DNA from: Mycolicibacterium crocinum
GTDB lineage: Bacteria; Actinomycetota; Actinomycetes; Mycobacteriales; Mycobacteriaceae
DNA length: 64,000 nucleotides
Direction: 5' to 3'
Assembly (NCBI RefSeq): GCF_022370635.2
Contig: NZ_CP092362.2
Coordinates: forward strand, 496,001-560,000
Shown here: positions 43,136 to 54,714 of the stretch, in pieces
Layout: every line of letters begins with the position of its first letter
Position numbering within the stretch: position 1 is the first letter of the stretch
Position numbers and translations under genes: made by a program
Notes under the pieces: generated by a model
The model's input: only the letters and a program-made list of their open reading frames with translations
Database searches by the model: none
Told to the model about the DNA's origin: nothing

Positions 43136-44664
43136 GTGGCGACGACCGGCGGTCTTTCTCCTCTCGCACACCGGCGAACGACAATCCGGAGCGGGTGACG
43201 TACCGGCGTGGATTTATCACTCGCCACCAGGTGACGGGTTGGCGATTCGTCATGCGCCGCATCGCATCCGGCCTGGCTCTGCACGACACGCGGATGCTCG
43301 TCGACCCGCTGCGCAGCCAGTCACGCGCGGTCATGATGGGCGTGCTGCTGGCCGTGACCGCGGTGGTCGGCTGCTTTGTGTTCTCGATGCTGCGTCCCGG
43401 CGGAGTACCGGGCAGCGACCCGGTGCTGGCCGATCGCGCCACCTCGGCGCTCTACGTTCGGCTCGGCGACCGACTGCACCCGGTGCTGAACCTGACGTCC
43501 GCGCGGTTGGCCGTCGGGCGCCCGGTGGATCCCACCACCGTCACCGGCGAGCAGTTGGACACGTTCGCCCGCGGCAGCCTCATCGGCATCCCGGGTGCAC
43601 CGGAACGGATGGTGCAGAACACGTCTCGTGACGCCGACTGGGCAGTGTGTGACGGCACCAGCGGAGCCGCAGACGCTGCCGGTGTGACCGTGATCGCCGG
43701 CCGGCTGGAACGTGGCGGTGCCCGAGCCGATGTGCTCGGAGCGGGGCGCGCAGTGCTGGTGAACGGCGCCGAAGGAACCTGGCTGCTGTGGGACGGCCGT
43801 CGCAGCGCGATCGACCTCGCTGACCGGCCCGTCACCGACGCGTTGGGTCTGCCGGCGGCACCGCCCGCGTCGCGGTCGATCTCGCCGGGCCTGTTCAATG
43901 CGATTCCGGAGGCCCCCGCACTGCGCATCCCGCCGATCCCCGACGCGGGGCTCCCCACGGCCTATCCGCTGCCCGGTGCGGCCCCGATCGGCGCCGTCGT
44001 GATCGCCTACCGCAATGACGGCACCCCGACGAACTATGCCGTGCTGCCCGACGGTCTTCAGCCCATCAGCCCTGTGCTGGCGGCGGTGCTGCGCAACGCG
44101 AACTCGTACGGGTTGGCGCAGCCGCCGCAGCTTGGCGCCGATGACATCGCCCGGCTGCCGGTATCGTCGCTGCTCGACGTGTCGGCGTTTCCCGCCGCGC
44201 CGGTCAAGCTGGTGGACGCCGCGGCCGCACCGGTGACCTGCGCGCAGTGGGCCAAGATCGACGGTGCGGCAACGAGTTCCATGACCCTGCTGTCCGGTTC
44301 GGTGCTCCCGCTGCCCGCCGGGACCCATCCGGTCGAGCTTGTGGGTGGCGCCGATCCCGGCACGGCGGCCAGGGTGGCTCTGCCACCCGGCCACGGCTAC
44401 TTTGTCCAGACAGTCGGCCAGCAGCCGGCGTCCCCGCCCGCGGGATCGCTGTTCTGGGTGTCCGACACGGGAGTTCGGTACGGCATCGGCGGCGACCACA
44501 AGGGCGCCGAAAAGACCGTCGCAGCATTGGGTCTGACGAATCCACCGCTGCCGATCCCGTGGTCGGTGCTGACACTGTTCGCTCCCGGCCCTGCCCTGTC
44601 CCAAGCCGACGCCCTCGTCGTGTACGACGCGGTCCGGCCCGTAGTCCAGCAGGAGACCCGATGA
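43132..44664 (+). CDS. eccB3: ESX-3 membrane-channel protein EccB3
   Basis: 510 residues with one membrane helix (about 66-87, [22 protein letters not shown]) after a basic cytosolic N-terminus containing the family motif [23 protein letters not shown] large periplasmic R-repeat domain follows. Two Cys (in WAVCDGTSG and PVTCAQWAK) probably form the conserved disulfide. EccB3 is a core part of the inner-membrane ESX-3 complex. ATG 43132 overlaps the eccA3 stop by 4 bp and the 3' end overlaps eccC3 likewise. Confidence 0.94.
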   Translation: MSGDDRRSFSSRTPANDNPERVTYRRGFITRHQVTGWRFVMRRIASGLALHDTRMLVDPLRSQSRAVMMGVLLAVTAVVGCFVFSMLRPGGVPGSDPVLADRATSALYVRLGDRLHPVLNLTSARLAVGRPVDPTTVTGEQLDTFARGSLIGIPGAPERMVQNTSRDADWAVCDGTSGAADAAGVTVIAGRLERGGARADVLGAGRAVLVNGAEGTWLLWDGRRSAIDLADRPVTDALGLPAAPPASRSISPGLFNAIPEAPALRIPPIPDAGLPTAYPLPGAAPIGAVVIAYRNDGTPTNYAVLPDGLQPISPVLAAVLRNANSYGLAQPPQLGADDIARLPVSSLLDVSAFPAAPVKLVDAAAAPVTCAQWAKIDGAATSSMTLLSGSVLPLPAGTHPVELVGGADPGTAARVALPPGHGYFVQTVGQQPASPPAGSLFWVSDTGVRYGIGGDHKGAEKTVAALGLTNPPLPIPWSVLTLFAPGPALSQADALVVYDAVRPVVQQETR

Positions 44665-47600
44665 GCCGGCTGATCTTCGAGGCGGGCCGGCGGCTGCCGG
44701 CTCCCAAAACCAATAAGGGCACCATCGCCATCGAGCCGCCGCCCGAGCTGCCGCGAGTGGTACCGGCATCACTGCTGCGCAGGGCGCTGCCCTTCCTGAT
44801 CGTCATTCTGATCGTAGGCATGATCGTGGCGATGGTGGCCACCGGATTGAAACTCATTTCGGCGCAAACCCTGTTCTTCCCCTTCGTGCTGCTGCTCGCC
44901 GCCACGGCGCTCTACCGCGGAACCGACAACAAGATGCGCACCGAGGAGGTCGACGCCGAACGCGCGGACTATCTGCGCTATCTGTCGGTGATCCGGGACA
45001 ACGTGCGCACCGAGGCGGCCGCGCAACGCGACGCGCTGCTGTGGTCGCACCCCGATCCCGCCGCCTTGACCGCCGTTCCCGGATCGCGAAGGCAATGGGA
45101 GCGCGACCCGCACGACAGTGACTTCCTGGTGCTGCGCGTCGGGCTGCACGACATCCCGCTGGCCACCACGCTGCGGGTCAAGGACACCGCCGACGAGATC
45201 GATCTGGAGCCGGTGTCGCACAGCGCACTACGTGCCCTGCTCGACACGCAGCGCACCATCCGGGACGCGCCGCGGGGCATCGACCTGAAGGCGGTGTCAC
45301 GGATCACTGTTCACGGTGATGCCGAGGAGGTCAGGGCCGCGCTGCGGGCATGGCTGGCTCAGGCCGTCACCTGGCACGACGCGGCGTCGCTGGGAATCGC
45401 GCTGGCGAGCCGGGACCTGGAGTCGCCGACGTGGAGCTGGCTGAAATGGCTGCCGCACAGCGATATCCCCGGGCAGCTGGACGGCTGCGGTCCCGCCCGC
45501 TATCTGGCGGCGACCACCGACGATCTGATCGCCTCTCTCGGCCCCGCGCTGGCCGACCGCCCGTTGTTCGGTGTCGACGCGGGAGATCCGTTGCGGCATC
45601 TGCTGGTGGTGGTCGACGATCCGGCGCACGCACCGGAGGATTCGGTGCTGGCCACCGGTTGGTCGGGGGTCACGGTGATCTACACCGCCACAGAAGACTC
45701 CGCGCCGCGGCCGGGGCACTACGCCGACCCGGAACGGCCGGTATTGCGGCTCACCGGCGGCGTGATCCAGCGGTGGGAGAGTGACGGTTGGCAGACCTAT
45801 GTCACCCGCGCCGACCAGATGGCACAGGCCGACGCCGTGCATCTCGCGCGCGGCCTGGCGCGCTGGGACTCCAACCCGACCCATGCCGGCCTGCGTTCGC
45901 CGGCCACCAGAGGTGCGAGCTTCACCACGCTGATGGGGATCCCGGACGCCTCGGCACTCGACATCGCCGACGTATGGGCGCCGCGGTCACGCGACGAGGA
46001 GCTGCGGGTACCCATCGGCGTCACCGCGACCGGCGTGCCGCTGTACTTCGACCTCAAGGACGAAGCCGAAGGCGGGATGGGCCCGCACGGTCTGATGATC
46101 GGTATGACGGGTTCCGGCAAGTCCCAGACGCTGATGTCGATTCTGTTGTCGCTGTTGACAACCCACCCGGCCGACCGGCTCATCGTGATCTACGTCGACT
46201 TCAAGGGTGAGGCCGGTGCCGACATCTTCCGCAACTTCCCTCAGGTCGTCGCGGTCATCTCCAATATGGCGGAGAAGAAGTCACTGGCCGACCGGTTCGC
46301 CGACACGCTGCGCGGTGAGGTCGCTCGCCGGGAGAGTCTGTTGCGCGACGCCGGACGCCGCGTGCAGGGCAGTGCGTTCGGATCGGTCGCCGAATACGAG
46401 GCCGCGAGGCCCGCTGCCGAAGCTGTCGGCATCGAACTGCCGCCACTGCCAACGCTATTCGTGGTCGCCGACGAGTTCACCCTGATGCTGGCCGAGCACC
46501 CCGAATACGCCGAACTGTTCGACTACGTCGCCCGCAAAGGCCGGTCGTTCCGAATCCACATTCTGTTCGCGTCGCAGACCCTGGACATCGGCCGCATCCG
46601 CGACATCGACAAGAACACGTCCTACCGGATCGGCCTCAAGGTGGCCAGCCCCGCGGCATCGCGGCAGATCATCGGTGTCGAGGACGCTTATCACATCGAA
46701 TCGGGCAAGGAGCACAAGGGAGTCGGGTTTCTGGTGCCCGCGCCGGGTGCCGCCCCGATCAAGTTTCGCAGCACCTACGTCGACGGAATCTACGATCCCC
46801 CACGACCGGTCACCTCGTATATCGTCCCGTCGGCACCCGAACCGGTGGCGTTCACCGCAGGCCCGGCCGCCCTCAACGAGGACGTCGTGATGTTGTCCGA
46901 TCACGAGATCGAACCGGCGGTGCCGCGCAAGCTGATCACCACGATTGGGGATCAGCTGGCCCAGTATGGGCCGAAAGCGCCGGCGCTGTGGCTGCCCCCG
47001 CTTGACGAGCCGATCGAGCTGGACGAGGTGCTCGCCCGTGCCAACGTGCCGACACGACAGTGGCAGTGGCCGCTCGGTGAGATCGACCTGCCGTTCGAGA
47101 TGCGACGGGATCCGTTGATCTTCGACGCGACGTCGTCGGCGGGCAACATGGTGATCCACGGCGGTGCCAAGTCTGGGAAGTCCACGGCCCTGCAGACATT
47201 CGTGCTGTCCGCGGCGCAGTTGCACTCGCCACGCGATGTCACGTTCTACGTGCTCGACTACGGGGGCGGCCGGCTGCGCGGCCTGGAGGACCTGGCCCAT
47301 GTGGGCAGTGTGGCCTCGCCGCTCGAGCCGGAGCTGATCCGGCGCACCTTCGGCGAGCTGGAACAGTTGTTGCGTTCGCGGCAACGCAACGCCGGACACC
47401 AGGGGACGTACTCCGATTCCTACGGGGAGGTGTTCCTCGTGATCGACAACCTGTACGCGTTCGGGCGCGACAACACCGACCAGTTCAACACCCGCAACCC
47501 CCTGCTGGCCGTCGTCACCGAGCTCGCCAATACCGGGTTGGCGCACGGTATTCACGTGGTGATCACCACACCGAACTGGCTGGAAGTGCCGCTGGCGATG

Positions 47601-48650
47601 CGCGACGGTCTCGGCCTGCGTCTGGAACTGCGCCTGCCCGACCCGCGCGACAGCAATGTGCGGGTCACCGACTCCCTGCGCCGGCCCGCCGAATCGGTAC
47701 CACACGACCAACCGGGCCGTGGCCTGACCATGGCGGGGGAGCACTTCTTGTTCGCCGAACCGGACCTGGCTCGGATACCGGCGATCAATGCGGCTTACCC
47801 GGGAGTGCGCGCGCCGTCGGTGCGCCTGCTGCCCGCCGAACTGGACCCTCTCGTAGTGGCGCCGCTGTATCGCGGTGGTGAGCGAGTGGTACTGGGACAG
47901 CGGGAGTTCGACCTGGGCGCGGTGGTGCACGATTTTGCCGAGCACCCGTTGTTGATGGTGCTGGGTGACGGCAAGACGGGCAAGACCACCCTGCTGCGGC
48001 ACGTCATCCGCACCATCCGCGACAACTCGGACGCCGCGGACGTCGCGTTCACGGTCTTCGATCGTCGTCTGCACCTCGTCGACGAGCCCCTCTTCCCCGA
48101 CAACGAGTACAGCGCCAACATCGACCGTGTCACGCCTGCCGTGATGGGACTCTCGGCACTACTCGAGCAGCGTCGACCACCGGCGGGTTTGACCGCCGCT
48201 GAACTGTCGGCGTGGGACTACCGCCGCACCGGCTCCGCGCACACTCACTACCTGATCATCGACGACGTCGACCAGATTCCCGACGGCCCGGCGATGAGCG
48301 GACCGTATGCCGGACACCGTCCGTGGACGCCGATACTCGGATTACTCTCGGCAGCAGGTGATCTCGGCCTACGAGTTATCGTCACCGGTCGGGCGGGCGG
48401 ATCGGCGCACGCCCTGATGACGAACGCGCTACTGCGCCGTATGAGCGACTTGCAGGCCGCAGTACTGATGTTGTCCGGTAATCCCGCGGACGGCGCCAAG
48501 ATCCGCGGGCACCGGTTCACTCGACTGCCCACCGGACGCGGCATGCTGCTCGGCGATGCCGACGGCGTCGATTACGTCCAGCTCGTCAATCCGTTTGCCC
48601 ACGCGCACAGTGCATCTCATGCTCGCCACACAGAGGAGGATCCGACATGA
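44661..48650 (+). CDS. eccC3: ESX-3 FtsK/SpoIIIE-type motor ATPase EccC3
   Basis: A single 1329-residue chain with two membrane helices near residues 38-100 ([34 protein letters not shown]). A stalk domain follows, then three ATPase domains with Walker A motifs GMTGSGKSQ (about 481), GGAKSGKST (about 834) and GDGKTGKTT (about 1102). It recognises the EsxG-EsxH pair and drives secretion. ATG 44661 (ATGA overlap with eccB3) is chosen; the longer open frame from 44247 is a shadow inside eccB3. The length agrees with M. tuberculosis EccC3 as I remember it (about 1330 residues). Confidence 0.95.
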   Translation: MSRLIFEAGRRLPAPKTNKGTIAIEPPPELPRVVPASLLRRALPFLIVILIVGMIVAMVATGLKLISAQTLFFPFVLLLAATALYRGTDNKMRTEEVDAERADYLRYLSVIRDNVRTEAAAQRDALLWSHPDPAALTAVPGSRRQWERDPHDSDFLVLRVGLHDIPLATTLRVKDTADEIDLEPVSHSALRALLDTQRTIRDAPRGIDLKAVSRITVHGDAEEVRAALRAWLAQAVTWHDAASLGIALASRDLESPTWSWLKWLPHSDIPGQLDGCGPARYLAATTDDLIASLGPALADRPLFGVDAGDPLRHLLVVVDDPAHAPEDSVLATGWSGVTVIYTATEDSAPRPGHYADPERPVLRLTGGVIQRWESDGWQTYVTRADQMAQADAVHLARGLARWDSNPTHAGLRSPATRGASFTTLMGIPDASALDIADVWAPRSRDEELRVPIGVTATGVPLYFDLKDEAEGGMGPHGLMIGMTGSGKSQTLMSILLSLLTTHPADRLIVIYVDFKGEAGADIFRNFPQVVAVISNMAEKKSLADRFADTLRGEVARRESLLRDAGRRVQGSAFGSVAEYEAARPAAEAVGIELPPLPTLFVVADEFTLMLAEHPEYAELFDYVARKGRSFRIHILFASQTLDIGRIRDIDKNTSYRIGLKVASPAASRQIIGVEDAYHIESGKEHKGVGFLVPAPGAAPIKFRSTYVDGIYDPPRPVTSYIVPSAPEPVAFTAGPAALNEDVVMLSDHEIEPAVPRKLITTIGDQLAQYGPKAPALWLPPLDEPIELDEVLARANVPTRQWQWPLGEIDLPFEMRRDPLIFDATSSAGNMVIHGGAKSGKSTALQTFVLSAAQLHSPRDVTFYVLDYGGGRLRGLEDLAHVGSVASPLEPELIRRTFGELEQLLRSRQRNAGHQGTYSDSYGEVFLVIDNLYAFGRDNTDQFNTRNPLLAVVTELANTGLAHGIHVVITTPNWLEVPLAMRDGLGLRLELRLPDPRDSNVRVTDSLRRPAESVPHDQPGRGLTMAGEHFLFAEPDLARIPAINAAYPGVRAPSVRLLPAELDPLVVAPLYRGGERVVLGQREFDLGAVVHDFAEHPLLMVLGDGKTGKTTLLRHVIRTIRDNSDAADVAFTVFDRRLHLVDEPLFPDNEYSANIDRVTPAVMGLSALLEQRRPPAGLTAAELSAWDYRRTGSAHTHYLIIDDVDQIPDGPAMSGPYAGHRPWTPILGLLSAAGDLGLRVIVTGRAGGSAHALMTNALLRRMSDLQAAVLMLSGNPADGAKIRGHRFTRLPTGRGMLLGDADGVDYVQLVNPFAHAHSASHARHTEEDPT

Positions 48651-48958
48651 CCCTGCGTGTCGTCCCGGAGGGGCTGGCCGGCGCCAGCGCACAGGTCGCT
48701 GCTCTCACCGCACGGCTTGCCGCTGCCAACGCCGCGGCCGCGCCGATGATCACCGCCGTGTTGCCGCCCGGCGCGGACCTCGTGTCGCTGCAGACCGCCG
48801 CCGGGTTCAGCGCCCAGGGCCTCGAACACACGGCAACCGCCACCCAGGGGGTGACCGAACTCGGTCGATCGGGTGCGGCGGTCGCCGACTCCGGCGCCGG
48901 CTACGCCGCCACCGATGCTGCCGCCGCCCAGTCCTACCTGATCGCACGGGGAGGCTGA
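48647..48958 (+). CDS. PE5: PE family protein PE5
   Basis: 103 residues forming a PE helical hairpin ([33 protein letters not shown]) with the Pro-Glu near position 7-8 and the C-terminal general secretion motif Y-x3-D in YAATD. It pairs with PPE4 and is exported by ESX-3; in M. tuberculosis the pair aids mycobactin-mediated iron use. It overlaps eccC3 by 4 bp and PPE4 by 1 bp. There is no PGRS or other extension. Confidence 0.92.
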   Translation: MTLRVVPEGLAGASAQVAALTARLAAANAAAAPMITAVLPPGADLVSLQTAAGFSAQGLEHTATATQGVTELGRSGAAVADSGAGYAATDAAAAQSYLIARGG

Positions 48959-50496
48959 TGACCGCGCCAATCTGGTTCGCCTCACCACCGGAGGTGCATT
49001 CGGCGCTGCTGAGTGCGGGCCCCGGTGCCGGTCAGATGCTGGCCGCGGCCTCGGCGTGGGAAGCGCTGAGCGTCGAATACGCCTCGGCTGCAGCCGAACT
49101 CACCCAGGTCCTGGCCACTGTCCAGGCCGGCTCGTGGCAGGGCCCGAGCGCCGAACAGTACGTCGCGGCCCACGCTCCGTATCTCGCGTGGTTGGAGCAG
49201 GCCAGCGCCGACAGCGCCGGTGCCGCCGTCCAGCAGCAGACCGCCGCCGCCGCGTACACCGCGGCCCTGGCCGCGATGCCGACGCTGCCCGAACTGACTG
49301 CCAACCACACCGTGCACGGCGTGCTGATGGCCACCAACTTCTTCGGCATCAATACGATCCCGATCGCCCTCAACGAGGCCGACTACGTCCGGATGTGGAT
49401 CCAGGCCGCCACGACGATGAGCGTCTATCAAACCGTCGCCGGCACCGCCTTGGCCGCTGCGCCGCGAAGTGTCCCGGCTCCGACGATCGTGCTGCCCGCA
49501 GCGGAGGCAGCCTCATCGGTGACCGCGCTCTCGGCCGCCGCACAGCCGCAGGCCGGCGAATCAGGCTCTGCGCTGACGAATTCGAACAGCATCCTCGATC
49601 TGCTCGAGGCCTACATCAAGTCACTTCCCGATGGCGACCTCATCTGGGACTTCCTCACCCATCCGGTGCAGAGCATCCAGCAGATGATCGTCGACTTCCT
49701 GACCAACCCGGTTCAGGCTTGGCAGACCTGGGGGCCGCTGCTCTCGGCGCTGGCCTACCAGGCGATCTTCCAGCCGGTCGGGTGGACCACCTGGGGCCTT
49801 GTCTTGAGCTCACCATTATGGGCCCCGATGCTGCTCGTTGCCGGGCTGCCGCTGCTGGGATTGCTGACGCTGGTACCGAATCCGCCTGCGCCCGAGGTGG
49901 CTGCGGATCCGGCCCCGGCGCCGACCCCATCGCGGCAACCGAACCTGTGGCCGGTGTCGTCAGCCGCGCCGACTGTCCCCGTCACCGCTCCCGCGGCGCC
50001 GACGGCGGCCGGTGCCCCGGCGGCCACGCCGGCTCCGACGGCACCGGCACCGGCGGCGCAGGCGATGTTCTACGCGGTCGGCACTGCCGATCCCGATGAG
50101 GGGCCAGGCCCGACGTTGATCGAGGGCAGCGGAGCCAAGGCGCCTGTCTCCGAGGCCGCACCGGCCGCGGCCGCGCTGTCTTCGGTGCAGGCGAAGGAAC
50201 GCGCCAAGCGGCGCCGTGCACAGCGGATCAAGGATCGCGGACACCGCGACGAGTACATGGACCTCGACAGCGACACCGGCCCGCCCTCGGAACCGGAGCC
50301 GCACTCCACCACGTCATCGTCTGACCGGGGTGCGGGAACGATCGGATTCACCGGCACCGCAACGAAAGCCCGCGGTGTCACGGCCGCCGGGCTGACAGAG
50401 CTGGCCGGTGACGCACACAACGAACGTCCCACCGCGCCGATGCTTCCGGCCACGTGGAGGACCGATCCACCCGAAACCGATTACCACCGAGAATGA
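48958..50496 (+). CDS. PPE4: PPE family protein PPE4
   Basis: The 512 residues start with [23 protein letters not shown], the PPE signature (Pro-Pro-Glu near 10-12), followed by the WxG-containing helical domain ([12 protein letters not shown]) to about residue 180. A hydrophobic middle and a Pro/Ala-rich stretch come next, and the tail is basic then charged ([21 protein letters not shown]). It forms a heterodimer with PE5 recognised by EspG3. ATG 48958 overlaps the PE5 stop by one base; the longer open frame from 48556 is a shadow of eccC3 and PE5. Confidence 0.93.
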   Translation: MTAPIWFASPPEVHSALLSAGPGAGQMLAAASAWEALSVEYASAAAELTQVLATVQAGSWQGPSAEQYVAAHAPYLAWLEQASADSAGAAVQQQTAAAAYTAALAAMPTLPELTANHTVHGVLMATNFFGINTIPIALNEADYVRMWIQAATTMSVYQTVAGTALAAAPRSVPAPTIVLPAAEAASSVTALSAAAQPQAGESGSALTNSNSILDLLEAYIKSLPDGDLIWDFLTHPVQSIQQMIVDFLTNPVQAWQTWGPLLSALAYQAIFQPVGWTTWGLVLSSPLWAPMLLVAGLPLLGLLTLVPNPPAPEVAADPAPAPTPSRQPNLWPVSSAAPTVPVTAPAAPTAAGAPAATPAPTAPAPAAQAMFYAVGTADPDEGPGPTLIEGSGAKAPVSEAAPAAAALSSVQAKERAKRRRAQRIKDRGHRDEYMDLDSDTGPPSEPEPHSTTSSSDRGAGTIGFTGTATKARGVTAAGLTELAGDAHNERPTAPMLPATWRTDPPETDYHRE

Positions 50497-50509
50497 TTGG
50501 AGAAATACC

Positions 50510-50803
50510 GTGAGCATGCTGGATGCCCACATACCGCAGCTCGTCGCCGCCGAGGCCGCCTTCGGCGCCAAGACTGCGCTGATGCGCAGCACGATCGCCC
50601 AGGCCGAACAGGCGGCCATGGCCTCGCAAGCCTTCCACATGGGAGAGTCGTCGGCTGCGTTTCAGGCCGCGCATGCGCGGTTCGTCGAGGTGGCCGCGAA
50701 GGTCAACTCGCTGCTCGACATCGCGCAAGTGAACCTCGGCGAGGCAGGAGCCACCTACGTCGCCCAAGATGCCGCCGCGGCAACGACATACGGAGGGTTC
50801 TGA
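50510..50803 (+). CDS. esxG: ESAT-6-like protein EsxG
   Basis: 97 residues, WXG100-type helical hairpin protein ([27 protein letters not shown]..., [14 protein letters not shown]). Like other EsxG proteins it lacks a classical WxG; the hairpin turn is [10 protein letters not shown]. It dimerises with EsxH, and the pair is the main substrate of ESX-3, required for siderophore-based iron acquisition. GTG 50510 is chosen with TTGGAGAAA upstream, giving the family length. The upstream extension to 50408 is unsupported. Stop/start overlap with esxH is one base. Confidence 0.95.
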   Translation: MSMLDAHIPQLVAAEAAFGAKTALMRSTIAQAEQAAMASQAFHMGESSAAFQAAHARFVEVAAKVNSLLDIAQVNLGEAGATYVAQDAAAATTYGGF

Positions 50804-51090
50804 TGTCCCAGATCATGTACAACTACCCGGCAATGCTCGGGCACGCCGGCGATATGGCCGGTTACGCCGGCACGTTGCAGGCCGTCGGCGCCGATATCGC
50901 CACCGAGCAGTCCGCACTGCAGGGTGCCTGGCAGGGTGAAACCGGTATGACGTACCAGGCCTGGCAAGCGCAGTGGAACCTCGCCATGGAAGAACTGGTG
51001 CGTGCCTACCGGGCGATGGCCGGCACGCATGAGACCAACACCCTCTCGATGCATGCGCGCGACCAAGCCGAAGGCGCCAAGTGGGGCTGA
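50803..51090 (+). CDS. esxH: ESAT-6-like protein EsxH (TB10.4)
   Basis: 95 residues beginning [20 protein letters not shown], with WQG (43-45) as the WXG turn. In M. tuberculosis EsxH a zinc site is formed by His14, His70, His76 and Glu77. Here His14, His76 and Glu77 are kept, but position 70 is Arg ([12 protein letters not shown]). The zinc site is therefore incomplete or changed. Partner of EsxG; exported by ESX-3. Confidence 0.95.
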   Translation: MSQIMYNYPAMLGHAGDMAGYAGTLQAVGADIATEQSALQGAWQGETGMTYQAWQAQWNLAMEELVRAYRAMAGTHETNTLSMHARDQAEGAKWG

Positions 51091-51093
51091 GAC

Positions 51094-51933
51094 TTGGCCG
51101 CACCTAACGCGGTCGAGCTGACCGCCGATGCCGCGTGGCTGGTCGCTGAAACGATTGGTGCCGGTACGTTCCCGTGGGTTCTGGCGATCACACCGGCCGT
51201 GGCCGACGAGCGCGAGGCCCCCGCGGTCCGGACTCGATTGCGAACCGAACTCACTCGTGCTCGGGTGATGTCCGACGCCGGGACGGTGAATCCGGCCGTG
51301 GCCCGCTGGACTCGCACCGTGTGCGCGCCGCAACGGTGGCTCGAGCTTCGCTATGTGCGGGCGGCAGGCACCGAACTGTTGCGGGGCCTGGTGGCGCGCC
51401 GCGGTGATGACACCGTTGCGGCGCTGCGCAGCGGTGAGCTCGTCACCCTGACCGAACTCGACATCAGCGAGCCGTTCCAGCTCGCCCCGGTTGTGGCCGC
51501 CGGCCTGACCGGTCGCGCACCGGCCCAATTCACGGAATTCACCCTGCCGACCCGCGTCGGGGTTCGCGCCGACGAAAAGCTCCGCACCGGAGCTGATCTC
51601 GATGGCGTGCTGGACCACCTGGGCATCCCCGCCTCGGCGGTGCCGGTGGTGCGATCCGTGTTCAGCGGACCACACAGTTACGTCGAGGTGCGCGCCGGAT
51701 GCGCCCGCGATGGCGTGCACAGCCTCAGCGAGGTCGGTCTCGGCATCATCGATGCCGACGCCGGCCGGGTATTGGTGAACCCGGAACGCGCAGCCGACGG
51801 GGAGTGGCTGTCGACTTTTTCACCGGGCACTCCGTTCGCGATCGCGCTTGCACTCGACCGCCTCGCGGACCAGCTTCCGGATGGCCGCTGGTTTCCCGCC
51901 GCCGCGCAGGTACGGGACTTCTCCAGCATCTGA
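51094..51933 (+). CDS. espG3: ESX-3 secretion chaperone EspG3
   Basis: 279 residues of the EspG fold: [30 protein letters not shown] at the N-terminus, then alternating strands and helices, with [11 protein letters not shown] in the second half. EspG3 binds the tip of PPE4 in the PE5-PPE4 dimer, keeping it soluble and directing it to ESX-3. The start TTG 51094 lies 3 bp after the esxH stop, and a weak GGGG-containing ribosome site precedes it. No membrane segments, as expected for a cytosolic chaperone. Confidence 0.92.
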   Translation: MAAPNAVELTADAAWLVAETIGAGTFPWVLAITPAVADEREAPAVRTRLRTELTRARVMSDAGTVNPAVARWTRTVCAPQRWLELRYVRAAGTELLRGLVARRGDDTVAALRSGELVTLTELDISEPFQLAPVVAAGLTGRAPAQFTEFTLPTRVGVRADEKLRTGADLDGVLDHLGIPASAVPVVRSVFSGPHSYVEVRAGCARDGVHSLSEVGLGIIDADAGRVLVNPERAADGEWLSTFSPGTPFAIALALDRLADQLPDGRWFPAAAQVRDFSSI

Positions 51934-51954
51934 TAACCGAGAGAGAGAACGACA

Positions 51955-53349
51955 ATGACCGAAACCCCGGTGCTGCCGATCGTCCGGGTCGCCGTGTTGG
52001 CGTACGGCCGTATCACCGATGTGGCGCTACCTGCGGAGCTGCCGCTGCGCGAGATCCTGCCCGCGGTGAAGCGGCTCGTACCGCCGCCGGAGTCGCACGA
52101 GGGAACCGCGAGCACCACCCCGATGACTCTGGCCCCGATCGGCGGCGCGCCGTTCAGCCTCGACGCCGACCTGGACACCGTCGGAGTCGTGGACGGCGAT
52201 CTGCTTGCGCTGCAGCCGGTTCCGGCCGGGCCGACGGCGACCGGCATCGTGGAGGACATCGCCGACGCTGCCGTCATCTTCTCCGCCGCCCGGACAAGGC
52301 CCTGGGGCCCGCATCGCCTGCAGGCGGGTGCTCGGCTCGCGGCCGCAGTCTTCGTGGTCGCACTGTCCGCGGTAGCGGTCGCGCACCGAGCCGTGACCGC
52401 CTCGACCGTCGGTCTGTACGCGGTCGCCGCGTTGGCGGTCCTCGCTACGGTCACCGGGATGGCATTGCGTGCCAAGTCGGCCCGGCTCGCCACGCAGGTG
52501 TCGGCGGCGGCGCTGCTGCCAATCGGGTCGGCCTTCTGGCTGGCCGTACCGGGACTGTGGGGATCGCCGCATGTGATGCTGGCCGCGGCTGGGGTGGCGG
52601 CATGGTCATTGATCGTGCTGACCCAAACCGAGGATGGCGTCGGGTTCTTCACTGCCACAGCCGTTGTGGGCGTCGGTGCGCTGGTGGTGGCCGGTGCTTC
52701 GGCCCTCTGGCAGCTGCCCGCCCGCACCGTCGGTTGTGCCCTGATCCTGGCGGCGCTACTGCTCACCGTGTCGACGCCCGCACTCGCGGCGATGTGGGCG
52801 CGGTTCCCGCTGCCGGTGATCCCGGCGCCCGGTGATCCGACGCCGTCGAGCCCCGCGGCACGGCTGCTCGCCGATCTGCCTCGCCGGGTGCGGGTCGGCG
52901 AGGCTCATCAGACCGGTCTGATCGCGGGCTCTGTGCTGTTGTCGAGTGCGGGGTCGCTGATCGTGGCCGGGCGGACCGAGGGCCCGGGAGTCTGGGGCTG
53001 GTATCTGGTGGGCGCCGCAGCGGTGGCGGCAGTGCTGCGCGCCAGGGTATGGGACACCGCCGCGTGCAAGGGTTGGCTGCTCGCCCAGCCGTTCCTGGTC
53101 ACATGCGGACTGCTGGTCGCGTTCGTCGTGGACCACCGATTCGTTGCCGCCCTGTGGGCGCTCGTGGTGCTCGCAGCGCTCACCGCGGTGTGGGTGGTCG
53201 TGGCCGTCAATCCGGATACCGCTGCCGCGGAGCGCTATTCGCTGCCGGTACGTCGGCTCGTCGGCTTCCTCGCCACCGGTCTGGATGCGTCGCTGATTCC
53301 GGTGATGGCCTATCTGGTCGGCATCTTCACATGGGTCCTCGATCGATGA
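51955..53349 (+). CDS. eccD3: ESX-3 membrane-channel protein EccD3
   Basis: 464 residues: an N-terminal ubiquitin-like (YukD) domain (about 1-95, IVRVAVLAYGRITDVALPAELPLREILPAV) followed by about eleven hydrophobic membrane helices from residue 125 to the end. It forms the main membrane vestibule of the ESX-3 complex. ATG 51955 follows a GAGAGAGAAC purine run. The stop overlaps the mycP3 start by 4 bp. Confidence 0.93.
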   Translation: MTETPVLPIVRVAVLAYGRITDVALPAELPLREILPAVKRLVPPPESHEGTASTTPMTLAPIGGAPFSLDADLDTVGVVDGDLLALQPVPAGPTATGIVEDIADAAVIFSAARTRPWGPHRLQAGARLAAAVFVVALSAVAVAHRAVTASTVGLYAVAALAVLATVTGMALRAKSARLATQVSAAALLPIGSAFWLAVPGLWGSPHVMLAAAGVAAWSLIVLTQTEDGVGFFTATAVVGVGALVVAGASALWQLPARTVGCALILAALLLTVSTPALAAMWARFPLPVIPAPGDPTPSSPAARLLADLPRRVRVGEAHQTGLIAGSVLLSSAGSLIVAGRTEGPGVWGWYLVGAAAVAAVLRARVWDTAACKGWLLAQPFLVTCGLLVAFVVDHRFVAALWALVVLAALTAVWVVVAVNPDTAAAERYSLPVRRLVGFLATGLDASLIPVMAYLVGIFTWVLDR

Positions 53350-54714
53350 TGCGCACCACCGCGGCCGCCGCGGTGGTGCTGCTGATCGCCGCGCCGGCGG
53401 CCGGTGCCGTCAGTCCACCCGTAGTCGACCCGGGGGTGCAAGCTCCGGCGGGGACCGCCGGACCGACCGCCGGGATGGCCCAGCGCTCCGAATGCGTGAC
53501 GACGGGGGTGCGCCCGGGCAGCGACCCTGGCGCGGTGAATGCCAATAGCGCGATGCTCAATCTGGCCGGCGCCGCGCAGTATTCGCGCGGTGAGGGTCAA
53601 ACGGTGGCTATCATCGACACCGGGGTGCGCCCGGGCCCACGGCTGCCGAATGTGGTCGGCGGCGGTGATTATCTTGGGTCGGGGGACGGACTGACCGACT
53701 GCGACGGGCACGGAACGCTCGTCGCCGGGATCATCGGCGGGCAGCGGGGGCCAGACGGGTTCAGCGGGGTCGCGCCGGCGGCCCAGCTGCTGTCGATCCG
53801 GCAAGCCTCGCCGCGGTTCACGCCCAACGCCGGCGGAAAGGACCCAGCGTCGGTGGCCGCAAGTGTCGAGATCGAGACGCTGGCCCGCGCGGTGGTCCGC
53901 GCGGCCGACCTCGGAGCCACCGTCATCAACATCTCCACCGCCACTTGTCTGGCCCCCGACAAGCTCGGCGATCAACAGGCCCTGGGTGCTGCCCTGCGAT
54001 ACGCCGCCATCGACAAAGACGTTGTGATCGTCGCCGCTGCAGGCAATTCCGGCGCCTCCATGGACGGCACGCCGGGCACACAGTGCGCGTCGAATCCGTT
54101 GGGCGACCCCGCCCGGCCGGGCGATCCCCGCAACTGGGCCGGGGTCGGTTCGGTATCGGTACCGTCCTGGTGGCAGCCGTACGTCCTGTCCGTCGCGGCA
54201 CTGACCGCGGACGGGCAACCCACCGACTTCACGATGGCAGGCCCGTGGGTCGGTATCGCCGCGCCCGGCGAGGACATCGTGTCGGTGAGCAACGATGCCG
54301 CGGGCGGGCTGGCCAACGGAATGCCCGACGGGCGCGGTGGGATGGCACCGCTGAACGGAACGAGTTTCGCCGCCGCCTATGTCGCCGGTGCGGCTGCACT
54401 CGTCCGCAGCCGCAACCCCGGCATGCACGCCGACGAGGTGGTCCGCCGGCTGAGCGCGACCGCGCACAACGCGGCGCAGGCACCCTCCAATCTCGTCGGC
54501 GCAGGTGCACTGGACCCCGGTCGGCGCCCTCACCTGGACCGTCAACCCGGTCAGCGACACCGCGCCCGCCACCAAACACGTTGCGGCCCTGCCACCGCCG
54601 GCACCGGTCGATCACACCCCGCGCACGGTGGCCTTCATCGGAACGGCGGTACTCGCAGTCGTCGTCGTTGCGGTCGCGATCGTGACCCGCAGACGCAAGG
54701 AAGAACTGAAATGA
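53346..54714 (+). CDS. mycP3: ESX-3 mycosin protease MycP3, frameshifted near the C-terminus
   Basis: A subtilisin-like serine protease with signal peptide (MMRTTAAAAVVLLIAAPAAGA) and an intact triad: Asp in VAIIDTGVRP, His in DCDGHGTLVAG and Ser in LNGTSFAAAYVAG. After LVGAGALD the frame shifts. The expected tail (PVGALTWTVNPVS, then the membrane anchor TVAFIGTAVLAVVVVAVAIV and basic end RRRKEELK) is in the +1 frame up to the stop at 54714. A single extra C in the CCCC run at 54515-54518 explains it. Read as given, the chain loses its anchor and runs on in frame into eccE3 to 55589. It may be a sequencing error or a real fusion. Start at ATG 53346 or 53349. Confidence 0.85.

Noticed and set aside
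44247..44660. N-terminal extension of eccC3
   Set aside because: It is the shadow of the eccB3 3' end; ATG 44661 gives the family N-terminus and an ATGA overlap.
48556..48957. N-terminal extension of PPE4
   Set aside because: It lies over eccC3 and PE5 in another frame; the PPE signature starts at 48958.
53049..53345. Open frame upstream of and continuous with mycP3
   Set aside because: It overlaps eccD3 out of frame; the MycP3 signal peptide begins at 53346.
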